IMG/VR virus record: IMGVR_UViG_3300025289_000048
Coordinates: 1-44,463 of that record
Length of the DNA: 44,463 nt
Reading direction: 5' to 3' (one strand)
From: a virus
In this document: one piece after another, positions 14,359 through 23,405 of the stretch
How positions within the stretch are numbered: position 1 is the first letter of the stretch
Layout of the letters: each line of letters begins with the position of its first letter
The notes under the pieces: model-generated
Told to the model about the DNA's origin: nothing
Databases searched by the model: none
What the model saw: only the letters and a program-made list of their open reading frames with translations
Translations under genes and position numbers: made by a program

Positions 14359-16214
14359 CAGGTGCGCGGCGTCGTTTTCTTGAAGTCCGACGCGCCCTCC
14401 AAATCGACCGCCAGATAGTTGATTGCCGGCATGGCAACTGTGTCGTCACGCGTGACGCGCACGTCGAGCGCCTTCAGTCCAGCGTTATAATCTGCGCTGG
14501 TTGCACCTTGCGTCGTCGCGCTGATGTTGCGCGCGTGCGCGACGCTTCCGTCCTCCTCACGGTGTGCCGTGAGCGTCGTCGAGTAGGTGCCGGTGCCAGC
14601 GGACGCCTTGTGAATATACACGCGAGAAGCGCGCGTATCCCCGCCCACGCCAAGAGGAGACGCATATAGGCGCGGAGTGCGTAGACGGAAATTGACAGTG
14701 CCAGAAGCGTCCACCAAGTCCGCAGCGTCCGACGTGCCTGTCTCATGATAGACGACTCCGCTTGAGGTGCGCGACCCGGTGTAGACGCGGTACGCACCGT
14801 TGACTACTGCAATAGTGCCGGGGCCAGGAACGCGATGCGGCCCCGTCCACGCCATCTCCGGGAAGCCGCCGCGCCGCGTCGCGCGCCCGGTGTCATAGTA
14901 GAAGTGCAGGCAGCGCCATACCGTTGTGTCGCTCGTCGAATAGTACAGTTCGATGCGGTACTTGTCCGGGTTGTCGAGCGCGACGCAGCGATCCAGCGTG
15001 TTAAGATCGACCGTGTTGGCCCAGTCGATGGCAAGCACCGCGCGGTCGCTGGCGTTGCCGTCCGTCAGCATTGGGCCGTTGCGGCTGGCATAGAACAGTA
15101 TGGGCGAGCCGCCCCATCCGCTGAACGCGGCGGCGCCGTTCGGGCTCGGCGTGCCAAAGTTCCCGGCCCACTCCTGCGCCACGCCGGCATCGAAAAATGA
15201 GTCGGCCGCCTTCGGCAGATAGTTGACACGGTAGTGCTCATTGTCGAACAGAACGATGAGCACATCACCGAGGCGCCGGACGCAGCGCGCCTGGCCGCCG
15301 AAGATCGGTCGGAACGTCATTTCGAATGACGCCGGAAAGGCATGCGGCTCGGCAGTCTCGCTCCAGTAGAGACTTCGTCCTGCGACGCCGCAGAGGCTTC
15401 CCTGAAACGTCGCCATGCTGCGTAGCACCGGCGGCTCGGCATTCATGCTTTCAGACAGGTCGTTGATCGTGACCGTCGGATAGGCTGCGTTCAGCACCAG
15501 ATCGGCGTCTGTGGTGGTGTCGTCATATGTAGTGGTGCCGATGACGACGGTCGACAGAAGCCACGCGGTCGGGTAAGCACCCGTGTCGATGGTGCGGTAG
15601 ACGCGCCAGTGCGTCGCGCTGGTATTCACCGTCGCCGGCTTGGTGATGCGTACACCCTGTGCCGCAGGAACAACCGTCAGGCCGGTGCCGGTAAACGCCG
15701 ACTCGACGCCGTTCGTATTGTCCAGTTCGGTCGTCCAGTAGACGAACGTGCCGGTGAGCGCGCCGGCAATAAACGCGCTTGTTGGAGCCGTCGTGATGGC
15801 TGTCAGCCCATGCCGTATCGTCGTATTGCCATTCAGCACCACGAAGTTCGTGTCGGTGCCGTTGCAAGCGTAGAAATCATCCTCGAATTTGGTGCCGTCG
15901 AGGTGAAGCACGCTGGCGGTGAGGCCGGTGCGGATGGCCGCGAATGAGGCGCCGCTGATGGTGCTGCTGTAGAGGCTGCCGTTGCTTTGTGCAAGCAGCA
16001 GGTCGCTGGCGCTGTCGAAGTCAACGAAGCGCAGGCCATTTACGGCGCTGGCGGTGGCGGTCGCAAACGTGGTGCGTCCGCCAATCTTATGTGCCGCCGG
16101 GTCGCCCGGCTCGTAGACGACGCCCTCGGCTTCCTGAAGGTAGCCGGGCAGGAGCAGCGAGGCGTCAACGCCGGTGACGCAGCCGAGATGAACGTTGAGA
16201 GGGAGCGTTGGCAT
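14358..16214 (-). CDS. Tail nozzle-like / beta-propeller virion protein, 618 aa
   Basis: The protein has many regularly spaced aromatic beta blades (VYWTTELDNTNGVES, WRVYRTIDTGAYPTAWLL, VLIVLFDNEHYRVNY, WGGSPILFYASRNGPMLTDG). The opening PLNVHLGCVTGVDASLLLPGYLQEAEGVVYEPGDPAAHKIGGR matches the start of nozzle/tail-tubular or stabilisation proteins of short-tailed phages, where a Gly-Gly-Arg follows. This component would close the tail below the adaptor. Size and position fit; the call is by pattern. Confidence 0.6.
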   Translation of the reverse strand: MPTLPLNVHLGCVTGVDASLLLPGYLQEAEGVVYEPGDPAAHKIGGRTTFATATASAVNGLRFVDFDSASDLLLAQSNGSLYSSTISGASFAAIRTGLTASVLHLDGTKFEDDFYACNGTDTNFVVLNGNTTIRHGLTAITTAPTSAFIAGALTGTFVYWTTELDNTNGVESAFTGTGLTVVPAAQGVRITKPATVNTSATHWRVYRTIDTGAYPTAWLLSTVVIGTTTYDDTTTDADLVLNAAYPTVTINDLSESMNAEPPVLRSMATFQGSLCGVAGRSLYWSETAEPHAFPASFEMTFRPIFGGQARCVRRLGDVLIVLFDNEHYRVNYLPKAADSFFDAGVAQEWAGNFGTPSPNGAAAFSGWGGSPILFYASRNGPMLTDGNASDRAVLAIDWANTVDLNTLDRCVALDNPDKYRIELYYSTSDTTVWRCLHFYYDTGRATRRGGFPEMAWTGPHRVPGPGTIAVVNGAYRVYTGSRTSSGVVYHETGTSDAADLVDASGTVNFRLRTPRLYASPLGVGGDTRASRVYIHKASAGTGTYSTTLTAHREEDGSVAHARNISATTQGATSADYNAGLKALDVRVTRDDTVAMPAINYLAVDLEGASDFKKTTPRT

Positions 16215-17932
16215 CAGGCGTTGCTGCTCCGCGCCAACTCAAACCAGTTCGTACCGTCACTGATCAGAGTCAGCCTGTCATCCGTGTTGTCCATCACAAA
16301 ATCGCCGTTCAGACGCAAATTGCCGGCGCCGTCCTTTGCCGTCGGATCGCGGGTGCTATCAACAGACGAGATTACAAGAAGTTGCCCGGAGATTCCTCCG
16401 TTGATGGTGTCCAAATCGTCGGTTGCAGCGGCAGCCTCGGTGTCTATTTTGTGCCGCGTGTTTGTCGCAGTCACAACTCCTCCAGAGATTGTCAGATTCA
16501 GCCCGGCAGCAAGACGTATCTGCTCGGCGCTCAACGTGAATCCGGCATTCGTGCCAAAGGCTGCCGTGCTGGCGGAGGAATATGTCAGAGCGTTGGGAAC
16601 ATCATCGACGATATAAGTGTAATTTGCGTCGCGGTCCAACCCACACCAGAACACGCGGGCGCTTGAAGTGATGATTCGCACCAGTGCGTTGGCGGCGACG
16701 CCGCTGGAGTTTGTTCCTCCAACACCGGCGATGAACACAGGCGAACCGTTCAAATCTTCAAGCAGGATGACGTTGTTCTGCTTCGGGTTGGTGATCTTCT
16801 CAGCCTTGACACCGGTGATGCAGTACGTTTCGCCCTTGTTGACGCCGCCGCTCGTCTTGATACGAATGAGCGCCGTGCCGTTGTCATCGCCGCTGATGTG
16901 ATTCAATCGAACATAGTGATTGAGATCGGCGCCGCTGCGATTGATGTCGATGCCGTAGAGTCCGTTGTTCGTCGCCTGCACGTTATCAATGTTGAGCGGC
17001 GTGACGCCGTTTGTGAGACGTATGCCAGACTCGGGGAAGAAGCCCACCACCAGTTTGCTGAATTCGAGCGTCTCGCCGGTGCGGCAGTTGAAACGAATGC
17101 CGCTGCCGGTCGCATCGCCGGAATTGCCTCGTATGTAGAGATTGTGGATACGGGAGTTGTGCTGGAAGCCCGTGGCGGCGAGCGCTGTGTCGCTTACGAT
17201 GAAGTCAGTATTTGTTCCGGAAATCTGCTTTAGTTGCGTGCCCTTGCCATTGGGGCTGGTGCCAGTACCGGAGCCGATGAGCGAGATGCTGGTTTTGAGA
17301 ACAATCTGCGAGGCGCGATAGACGCCGGGCGGAAAGAAAACTTCGCTATAGCCTGCTTGGCTTGCTTCGAGTATCGCGGCGGTGATTGCGGCGGTGTCAT
17401 CAGTTGAGTCGTCGCCTTTGGCACCGAATGCACGCACATTGACGAAGCCGCTGGCAACCATCTCTGTTGTGGCAACAGAGCCTTGAAACAGCGTCAGTAC
17501 GCCACCTACGTCCACGATGTAATCGTATGCGCCGAACTCGATGTAGGCTTCCGCCAGCCCCGTCGCGCTCGTCGTCAGCGGATTCGCTTTCGTCGCGCCT
17601 GCCTGATCGTCGGCGTAAAGTGTCGGCAGACTATTCGACGGTATGATGCGATCGCCATTCGTCAGCGCCAGCGTCCCGGCGAAGCCGCTTAGTACGACGG
17701 TCGTGGCGGTTGTCGAGTCCACCGTGTACGTCGTGCCGGTGGTCGTATTGATAAACACGGTGTCAGCGGCGGCGATCTTGCCGTTGTCGCGTACGGTGAC
17801 GGTAAGCGGCGTCACGCCGCTCTGATCGCCGTTGACAGTGGCGCCCTCGCGATAGACGGTGACGGAGGCGCCGGACTGGGCGTTGCCAGAGGTGTCGATG
17901 ACGTGGCGCTCGAAGCGGGCGAGTTGGCTCAC
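16214..17932 (-). CDS. Tailspike with pectate-lyase-type beta helix, 572 aa
   Basis: Residues 1-150 form an N-terminal anchor shared with the next gene's product (FERHVIDTSGNAQSGASVTVYREG). VNVRAFGAKGDDSTDDTAAITAAI (about 164-187) is the classic entry of a Pectate_lyase_3 right-handed beta helix, followed by FFPPGVYRAS. The C-terminal part (about 490-572) has ADTDDLDTINGG-like and GTNWFELARS motifs seen at spike tips. Probably a depolymerase or adhesin acting on host surface glycans. Confidence 0.8.
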   Translation of the reverse strand: MSQLARFERHVIDTSGNAQSGASVTVYREGATVNGDQSGVTPLTVTVRDNGKIAAADTVFINTTTGTTYTVDSTTATTVVLSGFAGTLALTNGDRIIPSNSLPTLYADDQAGATKANPLTTSATGLAEAYIEFGAYDYIVDVGGVLTLFQGSVATTEMVASGFVNVRAFGAKGDDSTDDTAAITAAILEASQAGYSEVFFPPGVYRASQIVLKTSISLIGSGTGTSPNGKGTQLKQISGTNTDFIVSDTALAATGFQHNSRIHNLYIRGNSGDATGSGIRFNCRTGETLEFSKLVVGFFPESGIRLTNGVTPLNIDNVQATNNGLYGIDINRSGADLNHYVRLNHISGDDNGTALIRIKTSGGVNKGETYCITGVKAEKITNPKQNNVILLEDLNGSPVFIAGVGGTNSSGVAANALVRIITSSARVFWCGLDRDANYTYIVDDVPNALTYSSASTAAFGTNAGFTLSAEQIRLAAGLNLTISGGVVTATNTRHKIDTEAAAATDDLDTINGGISGQLLVISSVDSTRDPTAKDGAGNLRLNGDFVMDNTDDRLTLISDGTNWFELARSSNA

Positions 17933-19056
17933 GATTTATCTCCGACGATCCAGTAGCGGCATGTATATGTCTGCCCGGCGACTGGCGTGCCCGCCCATTG
18001 AAACCGAACCTGAGTGGCGCTCGACGGACTTGCCGTAAAAGGGATGGTTGGTTGGTTGTCGATGCTCAGCACGACGCGCGTGACCATGACATGCGGGGCG
18101 GAGGCGAACGCGCCATCCTTGAACGTGAGATCGACAATAGGATTGGCTGTCGGTGTGCCTGCGGCCGTCATGGTGAATGATCCCTGCGTATCGGTGGAGC
18201 CGGTGCCAACCGAGATTGACGCTCCGGCTCCCCACGAGGCGTCAATTGCGAAATCGCCTATAACTAGCGCCGTACCGCCGCTCAACTCCAGACGAGACGC
18301 AACCAACTTCTTCGTTGCGCCTGAGATTGTTACGTTGTCGCTGAACGTGGACGTGCTAGTGACTGCCAGCGTGCTGCTGAACGTGCCGGTAGTACCGCTT
18401 ACGGCACCAGAAAACGTTCCAGTCGTCCCGCTGATTGCCGCCGCGCTTATATTGTTGGCGTTTACGTCGCCATCATCGTCCACGCCAAACTTTTCAACGG
18501 TCGCCTCGCGCACGCTCAGAATCTTATCGTTGGCCGGGAGCGTCCTCAGCGTATCCAAAACCCAGGCGGGGCCGGCGGCGGCGTTGCTTCGTTGCTGTTC
18601 GCCACCGCCAAACACAACGTCGCTTAGCAGGCGCGTCGTAATACCTGCGCCGCTCAGCAGCACGTCATACTTGCCGCCAATCGCCCAACAGTACGCATAT
18701 CCGTTGCTGTCAGTCGTCAGCGGGTTGGTCTTGCTTTCGTTGCCTTGCGCGTCGTTATAGATGGTCGGCAGGGACGTGGTGCATGTGATGCGGTCGTCGT
18801 CAGCGGTGCCGCCAAAGCCAGCGCCGCCAATCGTGACGTTTGTTGCTGTCACCGACGAGACGCTGCGCAACGGGCCGCTCGTATTCACCTGCACGGTGTC
18901 GGCGGCTGCAAGCGCGCCGGGGTCGTCCACCGTAAAACTCGTCGGGCCTCCGCTTTGAATGAACGCACCCTGCTTGCGCACCTCGACCGAGGCGCCGCTG
19001 ACCGGCGCGCCGGCGCTATCCAGAACCGTTATCTCGAAGAATCCAAGTTGCGCCAT
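17929..19056 (-). CDS. Tail fibre with anchor domain paralogous to the tailspike, 375 aa
   Basis: The first 145 residues align by eye with the tailspike anchor: FEITVLDSAGAPVSGASVEVRKQGA against FERHVIDTSGNAQSGASVTVYREGA, then SLPTIYNDAQGNESKTNPLTT against SLPTLYADDQAGATKANPLTT. The middle is a fibre shaft of TGTFSGAVSGTTGTFSS type, and the end is a compact beta domain (SAPHVMVTRVVLSIDNQPTIPFTASPSS). Both proteins probably attach to the same tail site. Confidence 0.7.
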   Translation of the reverse strand: MAQLGFFEITVLDSAGAPVSGASVEVRKQGAFIQSGGPTSFTVDDPGALAAADTVQVNTSGPLRSVSSVTATNVTIGGAGFGGTADDDRITCTTSLPTIYNDAQGNESKTNPLTTDSNGYAYCWAIGGKYDVLLSGAGITTRLLSDVVFGGGEQQRSNAAAGPAWVLDTLRTLPANDKILSVREATVEKFGVDDDGDVNANNISAAAISGTTGTFSGAVSGTTGTFSSTLAVTSTSTFSDNVTISGATKKLVASRLELSGGTALVIGDFAIDASWGAGASISVGTGSTDTQGSFTMTAAGTPTANPIVDLTFKDGAFASAPHVMVTRVVLSIDNQPTIPFTASPSSATQVRFQWAGTPVAGQTYTCRYWIVGDKS

Positions 19057-19057
19057 G

Positions 19058-19798
19058 CTACTGAATCTTTATCCACGTCGTGTCAAACGGCGTGCGCGCG
19101 CCGCCAATCCGGAAGCGCGAATGGTTGTCGCTGCCCATGCGCCGGTCATAAGCAATCAACTCGCGCATTGCCTCGCGGAAGTCACCGTAAGCCATATTGG
19201 TGGCCGGCGACTGCGGCGTGCGCTCTCGCAGCAGATACGCCTGCCCGCCGAGTACCAGCACGTCGCACACCTCCTCCGGCAAGTCGATCTGATTGTTGTC
19301 GTCCGCGATGACGCCGATGCGCCCGAAATACTCAACTTGCAGCGTCCATGTCGAGGCTGCGCCAGCATCCGGCACCGGATAGAGGCGTATGAGTCCGTCG
19401 TCATAAGCGTTGCGCAGCGAATAGTAGTAGGGGCGCCCGGTGGACTCCTGATTGGCGATCCAGTGCGTGAACCAGGCGTCGTCAACGTAGCGCAACTCCT
19501 GATCCGGCTTGCTATTGGTGTCCAGCAGGCGCGCGAACACCGGCGCCTTGAATGTGGTGGGAAGCGTATAGGTTGCCGTCCCGTTCACCAGTGTGATATT
19601 GCTGCTGGTGCTTTTCGTGAAGCGCCAGTCGAAACGGTTCATGCGCACGCGCACCCGGTTGATGCAGTCGAGCGCCTGCGCCCGCACGTTGTCCTCGTTC
19701 TCGCCGCCGACGACGCGCGCCACCTCGCTGACCATGTGGTTGCCGGCGGCGCAGCCGGTCTGTCCGCTTCCGCTTGCCTGTACAACTATGGCGCCCAT
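19058..19798 (-). CDS. Head-tail adaptor protein (podovirus type), 246 aa
   Basis: The N-terminal helices (NHMVSEVARVVGGENEDNVRAQALDCINRVRVRMNRFDWRFTK) and following beta segment with NGTATYTLPTTFKAPVFARL match the pattern of adaptor/gatekeeper proteins that attach the tail to the portal in short-tailed phages. A LIRLYPVPDAG motif follows, as usual in this family. The start overlaps the glycosyltransferase stop by 13 bases. The glycan cassette separates it from the capsid genes. Confidence 0.7.
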   Translation of the reverse strand: MGAIVVQASGSGQTGCAAGNHMVSEVARVVGGENEDNVRAQALDCINRVRVRMNRFDWRFTKSTSSNITLVNGTATYTLPTTFKAPVFARLLDTNSKPDQELRYVDDAWFTHWIANQESTGRPYYYSLRNAYDDGLIRLYPVPDAGAASTWTLQVEYFGRIGVIADDNNQIDLPEEVCDVLVLGGQAYLLRERTPQSPATNMAYGDFREAMRELIAYDRRMGSDNHSRFRIGGARTPFDTTWIKIQ

Positions 19799-20883
19799 GT
19801 CTGCGTCTCCACCACCGCGCCCTCGACCAGCGGCTTCACCTCTGGCGGCTTATATTCAACGATCCGTTTAAGCATCTGCTCGTAGCGCGCCGCATGCGTA
19901 TCGACTGTCCAGCGCGCCTCGACCTCGCGGCGCGCGGTGCGCCCGATGCCGTCGCGCAACCCGGCATTCTCAACCAGCACCTTCATTTTCTCGTACCACT
20001 CCTCCGGCGTGCCGGCAAGCAGGCCGGTGGCGCCGTCCAGAACGGAATCGTATGCGTCGATGCGCTGGTAGACGCCAGCGACGCCCGCCATCGCGTAGTC
20101 CAGATACTTGACATGCGACTTGGCGCGGTTGAAGTTGTTCTGCTCCAGAGGCGCGAGGCCGATATCGACGCACAGCCAGCGGATGAGTCTCTGCCACGGC
20201 CCCTGATACGGCACGAGCGGCAGGAAGAAGACGCGCTGTGCCGACAGCCCGGCTATCCAGCCCGGTACGAAGTTGCTGAAGATGAACTTTGTCTGCGGAT
20301 ACTGGTGGTAGATGCGCAACATGGCGTCGCGAATCATCAGCAAGTCGTTGTAGTGGCCGCCGCCGCCGCCCCAGTAGATGCGAACGTCGCCGCGGTGGCG
20401 CGGCTCCTTCTGGCGGGCACGCGCGTGCTTCCACAGAGACATGTCGGCAACGTTGGGCACCATATAACAGCGGTTGTTATATTCTGCTGTCGCCGCCCGC
20501 AAATAGTCGGTGCTGCATGTGACGGCGTCGGCGTCGCGGTACTGTCCGATGGCGATGCGCTTGAAGCCGGTGGCGTTGTGGAACACGCGCGAGGCGAAGT
20601 TGTACGACGGGATGTCGGTCACCAGGTCGTCCGTGTCGCACACGATCTTGAAGCCGTAGAGTTTGCGCCCCGCCTGAAGCGCGCTCCACCGCTTCATGTC
20701 GTGTGTACGCCCGTAGATGGCAACGTCCGCGCCCTTGAACTTTGCGTCGATGGTGCGCAGGTCGTCCAGAGCGTCGCCGTAGAAGGTGGCGTCGTGCCCG
20801 CGTGCAGCCATCGCATGAATCCACTGGCGAACGCGCAGATGTGTCGAGGCCATATTCTCGGCCGCAAACCCGATGATTCTCAC
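19786..20883 (-). CDS. Glycosyltransferase, GT-B (GT4-like), 365 aa
   Basis: The N-terminal RIIGFAAENMASTHLRVRQW and C-terminal DIGLAPLEQNNFNRAKSHVKYLDYAMAGVAGVYQRIDAYDSV match GT4-type glycosyltransferases, where a Lys and a Glu or Asp near the C-terminal motif hold the nucleotide sugar; here the usual Glu position is Asp-Tyr. GGGGGHYNDL is the hinge loop. It would move a sugar from a nucleotide donor to a glycan or protein. GTG start in a GTGA overlap; first of the cassette by coordinate and last in transcription. Confidence 0.8.
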   Translation of the reverse strand: MRIIGFAAENMASTHLRVRQWIHAMAARGHDATFYGDALDDLRTIDAKFKGADVAIYGRTHDMKRWSALQAGRKLYGFKIVCDTDDLVTDIPSYNFASRVFHNATGFKRIAIGQYRDADAVTCSTDYLRAATAEYNNRCYMVPNVADMSLWKHARARQKEPRHRGDVRIYWGGGGGHYNDLLMIRDAMLRIYHQYPQTKFIFSNFVPGWIAGLSAQRVFFLPLVPYQGPWQRLIRWLCVDIGLAPLEQNNFNRAKSHVKYLDYAMAGVAGVYQRIDAYDSVLDGATGLLAGTPEEWYEKMKVLVENAGLRDGIGRTARREVEARWTVDTHAARYEQMLKRIVEYKPPEVKPLVEGAVVETQTWAP

Positions 20884-21545
20884 TTAGGCCTCGCCACGAT
20901 GAAACACTCCTGCCGGATCGGCCGGCGCGACTTCAAGATGCGCCAGCCGTTCTCGCAGATGATGGCCCGCCACTCCTGCATCGACTCGGCATGAAAAGCG
21001 TGCGCGGGATTGACTCCGACGTGCTCGGCATCCTCGATTGGAAGCACGAACAGAACGCCGCGCCGTATGACGCGGGCGATCTCGCGCAGCGCCTTGCCAG
21101 GGTCGCGTGTATGCTCCAGCGTGTGCGAGCAGAAGCCCCAGTCGATGCTCTTGTCGCGCAGGTCGCGCATGTCCTCAAGGAACGCCTCATATGTTGGCAG
21201 CCCGTATACTTTGCCGGCGTGGTCGATACGCCGCGGCTCGCAATCAACGACGAGCGGCTTGATCGCGTGCGCCTTATAGAATTCGTTCGCCGCGTAGCCG
21301 TCGTTGCCGCCGAAATCCGCAACCTTGTCATCGTGGAATAGTTGCCCGGTCAGCGTCAGGACGCGCCCGAACTCGACAAACTTGCTGGACGCGGCGGCGC
21401 CCCACTCGCTCTGCGAACTCCATGTCGAACTGCGGTCCTGCTCTTGCAGGTACTCAGCGTCCGACTGCCAGTTCCTTGCGCGCCGTGGTCGCTTCGGTGC
21501 ACCAGAGGTAGGTGCTGCCGACCGGCGGACTGCTCCACAGTTCAT
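20880..21545 (-). CDS. Class I SAM-dependent methyltransferase, 221 aa
   Basis: VADFGGNDGYAANEFYK is motif I (SAM binding), VVDCEPRR is motif II with its acidic residue, IDWGFCSHTLEHTRDPGKAL is motif IV and the LEHT hallmark, and VLFVLPIEDAEHVG follows. The start is uncertain: ATG at 21545 has GAGGAAG upstream and is chosen, though it overlaps the previous gene by 92 bases. The substrate is probably a sugar or glycan made by the neighbouring transferases. Confidence 0.75.
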   Translation of the reverse strand: MNCGAVRRSAAPTSGAPKRPRRARNWQSDAEYLQEQDRSSTWSSQSEWGAAASSKFVEFGRVLTLTGQLFHDDKVADFGGNDGYAANEFYKAHAIKPLVVDCEPRRIDHAGKVYGLPTYEAFLEDMRDLRDKSIDWGFCSHTLEHTRDPGKALREIARVIRRGVLFVLPIEDAEHVGVNPAHAFHAESMQEWRAIICENGWRILKSRRPIRQECFIVARPK

Positions 21546-22080
21546 ACGCTTCCTCAAGTCCGGTGCCGTTAAACGGCTGAATGTGCCCGTGCATGCGCCG
21601 GTAGGCGTCATTGCGCAGGCGCACGTTGTAGATGTAGTGTGGCATGTCGTCCGGCATGATTTCTATGTTGCGAATGTGGTCCGCGACGGCGACGCCGCAT
21701 TGCTTCAGACCCGCATATACTTCGTCGCACATCTCCCAGTTGGTGGCGCGGAAGATAGGCGCAAATGCCGGGTAGACTCCGCGCGCCAGCGCGATCTTCT
21801 CCTGCGTTTCCTCCGCAGTCCACGCAAGACATTCGTGGCGCGCGTGCCGCCAGCCGTGTATGCTGAGTTGCAGCCAGTCTCTATGTGCATCGTACTGTTT
21901 CAGCAGAGCGTCGCTGCAACGTGCCGGTATGGCGAATAGTGTCACCTTGAAGCCGGGATCGCGCTCACGGAGGCGAAGCAGCGGCGCGAGGCCGTCGTTG
22001 CCATCGCAGGCGTCGTCGAAGTCCAGAACGACCGTTTGCGGCTTGCCGTTGCCGCCGTTGGCGCGCGCCTCACGACCCAT
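21454..22080 (-). CDS. Polysaccharide deacetylase-like (NodB fold) protein, 208 aa
   Basis: TVVLDFDDACDGN begins the beta/alpha barrel and supplies the metal Asp; LQLSIHGWRHARHEC contains the His pair typical of CE4 deacetylases (HxxxH). VTLFAIPARC is the usual strand before. The enzyme would remove acetyl groups from a polysaccharide. The start at 22080 follows GGGGTGG; a GTG three codons upstream is possible. It overlaps both neighbours in the glycan cassette. Confidence 0.7.
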   Translation of the reverse strand: MGREARANGGNGKPQTVVLDFDDACDGNDGLAPLLRLRERDPGFKVTLFAIPARCSDALLKQYDAHRDWLQLSIHGWRHARHECLAWTAEETQEKIALARGVYPAFAPIFRATNWEMCDEVYAGLKQCGVAVADHIRNIEIMPDDMPHYIYNVRLRNDAYRRMHGHIQPFNGTGLEEAYELWSSPPVGSTYLWCTEATTARKELAVGR

Positions 22081-22699
22081 AGAATCCACCCCATTCTTTC
22101 AGCAGGCGGGCGCACTCAAGGCGCGCCGCCATCGGTGCGATGTGCGGTTCGTCCTCCTCGTCCAAGCAGACGTTTGCGACGATGCGCTTGCCGAAGCGGC
22201 GCAGCCGGTGCAACTCCTCGACCGGGTGCGGCAGATGCTCCAGAACGTTGCAACAGAGTATCGTCTCGACCGTTTCGCCTTCGGACCACGGGATGATATT
22301 GTGCGGCGCGAACGCCTCCAGCATCACGTCGCGCTGCACGCCGTTCAACTCGAAGCCATAGAGGCGATTGAAGCCGATGCGGTTCATCCAGAGAAGCTGG
22401 AAGCCGACGCCACAGCCGTAGTCAAGCACCGGCTCCTTGATGTCAAAGTGGCGCAGAGTGTCCCACCGCGTCTCCATCTTCGCGGCCATGTAGCAGGCGT
22501 TGCGGATGGGCAGCGTCACGCTGTTGATATAGGCCGCCGGCCCCGTCTCCTTGAATTCTGCGGCGAACAGCGTCTTGCCGACACACCCGATGTCAATGAC
22601 ATGCTCACGGTCCATGTTCCAGCGGCGCTTGAAAATGGCGCAGTATTCCTCGAAGATGTCGGCGGAGCGCTGGCACATCTCGATGCGTCTATAGGCCAT
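22070..22699 (-). CDS. Class I SAM-dependent methyltransferase, 209 aa
   Basis: VLDYGCGVGFQLLWMNRIG (residues 91-109) is motif I, GFELN is motif II, and TILCCNVLEHLPHPVEEL is the LEHL motif. An N-terminal helical domain of about 85 residues, containing HVIDIGCVGK, may bind substrate. Likely methylates a sugar or lipid-linked intermediate in the same pathway as its neighbours. Coupled to the gene before by an 11-base overlap. Confidence 0.78.
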   Translation of the reverse strand: MAYRRIEMCQRSADIFEEYCAIFKRRWNMDREHVIDIGCVGKTLFAAEFKETGPAAYINSVTLPIRNACYMAAKMETRWDTLRHFDIKEPVLDYGCGVGFQLLWMNRIGFNRLYGFELNGVQRDVMLEAFAPHNIIPWSEGETVETILCCNVLEHLPHPVEELHRLRRFGKRIVANVCLDEEDEPHIAPMAARLECARLLKEWGGFYGS

Positions 22700-23405
22700 A
22701 GGGCGTATACTTCAGCATCTCGCGCTCATAGGCGAGTTGCGTTTCGGCGCCCGCGTGCGCCTCGGTGTCCGGGTCGCCATGATCCACTTCGATGTTGACG
22801 CAGCGCAGCATCGGCATATACGTCTGGATGCAATACTTCGCGTAGGTGGAGGCTTCGCTCCAGCCCATCGGCATGCGCTCGTCGAAGCGGAAGTAGCGCA
22901 GGTGACTCATCGGCATGAGCCGGCAGATTCCGCCTAATATCGAGACGATCTGACAATTATATTTGCCGATGTGCATGTCGGCCATCGACTGCGGCGGGAA
23001 GCGAAGGCCATGCACATAGGGCGACAGCACGCATGTCCGCTTATATATTTCTTCATGACGGCGCGCTAGACGCACCAGTTTCGCCAGCGCATTCTTCGTC
23101 ACGAACACGCAGTCGTCATCGATGCGCAGAAAGTAGTCGGCGCGCGCGTCGCTCGCATCCTGTATCATGCGGTTGATGCTGATGTGCTGGCCGACGTTGT
23201 GGCCGACGCCGTGCGTCTGCCCCGACACCTTCTCCGCGCCGTTGTTCCACACCGAGAGCGTCGAGTCGCAGATGCTCGTATGGCGCATCTCGTCGATCTG
23301 GCGCAGGAGGCGCGCGAGCATCTCCGGGCGGTCGCGCGTCAGCACCGCGATGTGAACGAGCGGCTTAGTGCGTTTGGGCGCTGCCGGTATAACCTGTAGC
23401 GGCAT
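22689..23405 (-). CDS. Glycosyltransferase, GT-A (GT2-like), 238 aa
   Basis: PLVHIAVLTRDRPEMLARLLRQI (16-38) is the GT2 opening strand and helix; ADYFLRIDDDCVF (89-101) holds the DxD metal-binding motif (Asp96-98). Residues after GGICRLMP carry the acceptor-side elements, including GWSEASTYAKY. It would add a sugar to a glycan. It overlaps the next GT2 gene by 41 bases. Confidence 0.75.
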   Translation of the reverse strand: MPLQVIPAAPKRTKPLVHIAVLTRDRPEMLARLLRQIDEMRHTSICDSTLSVWNNGAEKVSGQTHGVGHNVGQHISINRMIQDASDARADYFLRIDDDCVFVTKNALAKLVRLARRHEEIYKRTCVLSPYVHGLRFPPQSMADMHIGKYNCQIVSILGGICRLMPMSHLRYFRFDERMPMGWSEASTYAKYCIQTYMPMLRCVNIEVDHGDPDTEAHAGAETQLAYEREMLKYTPYGL

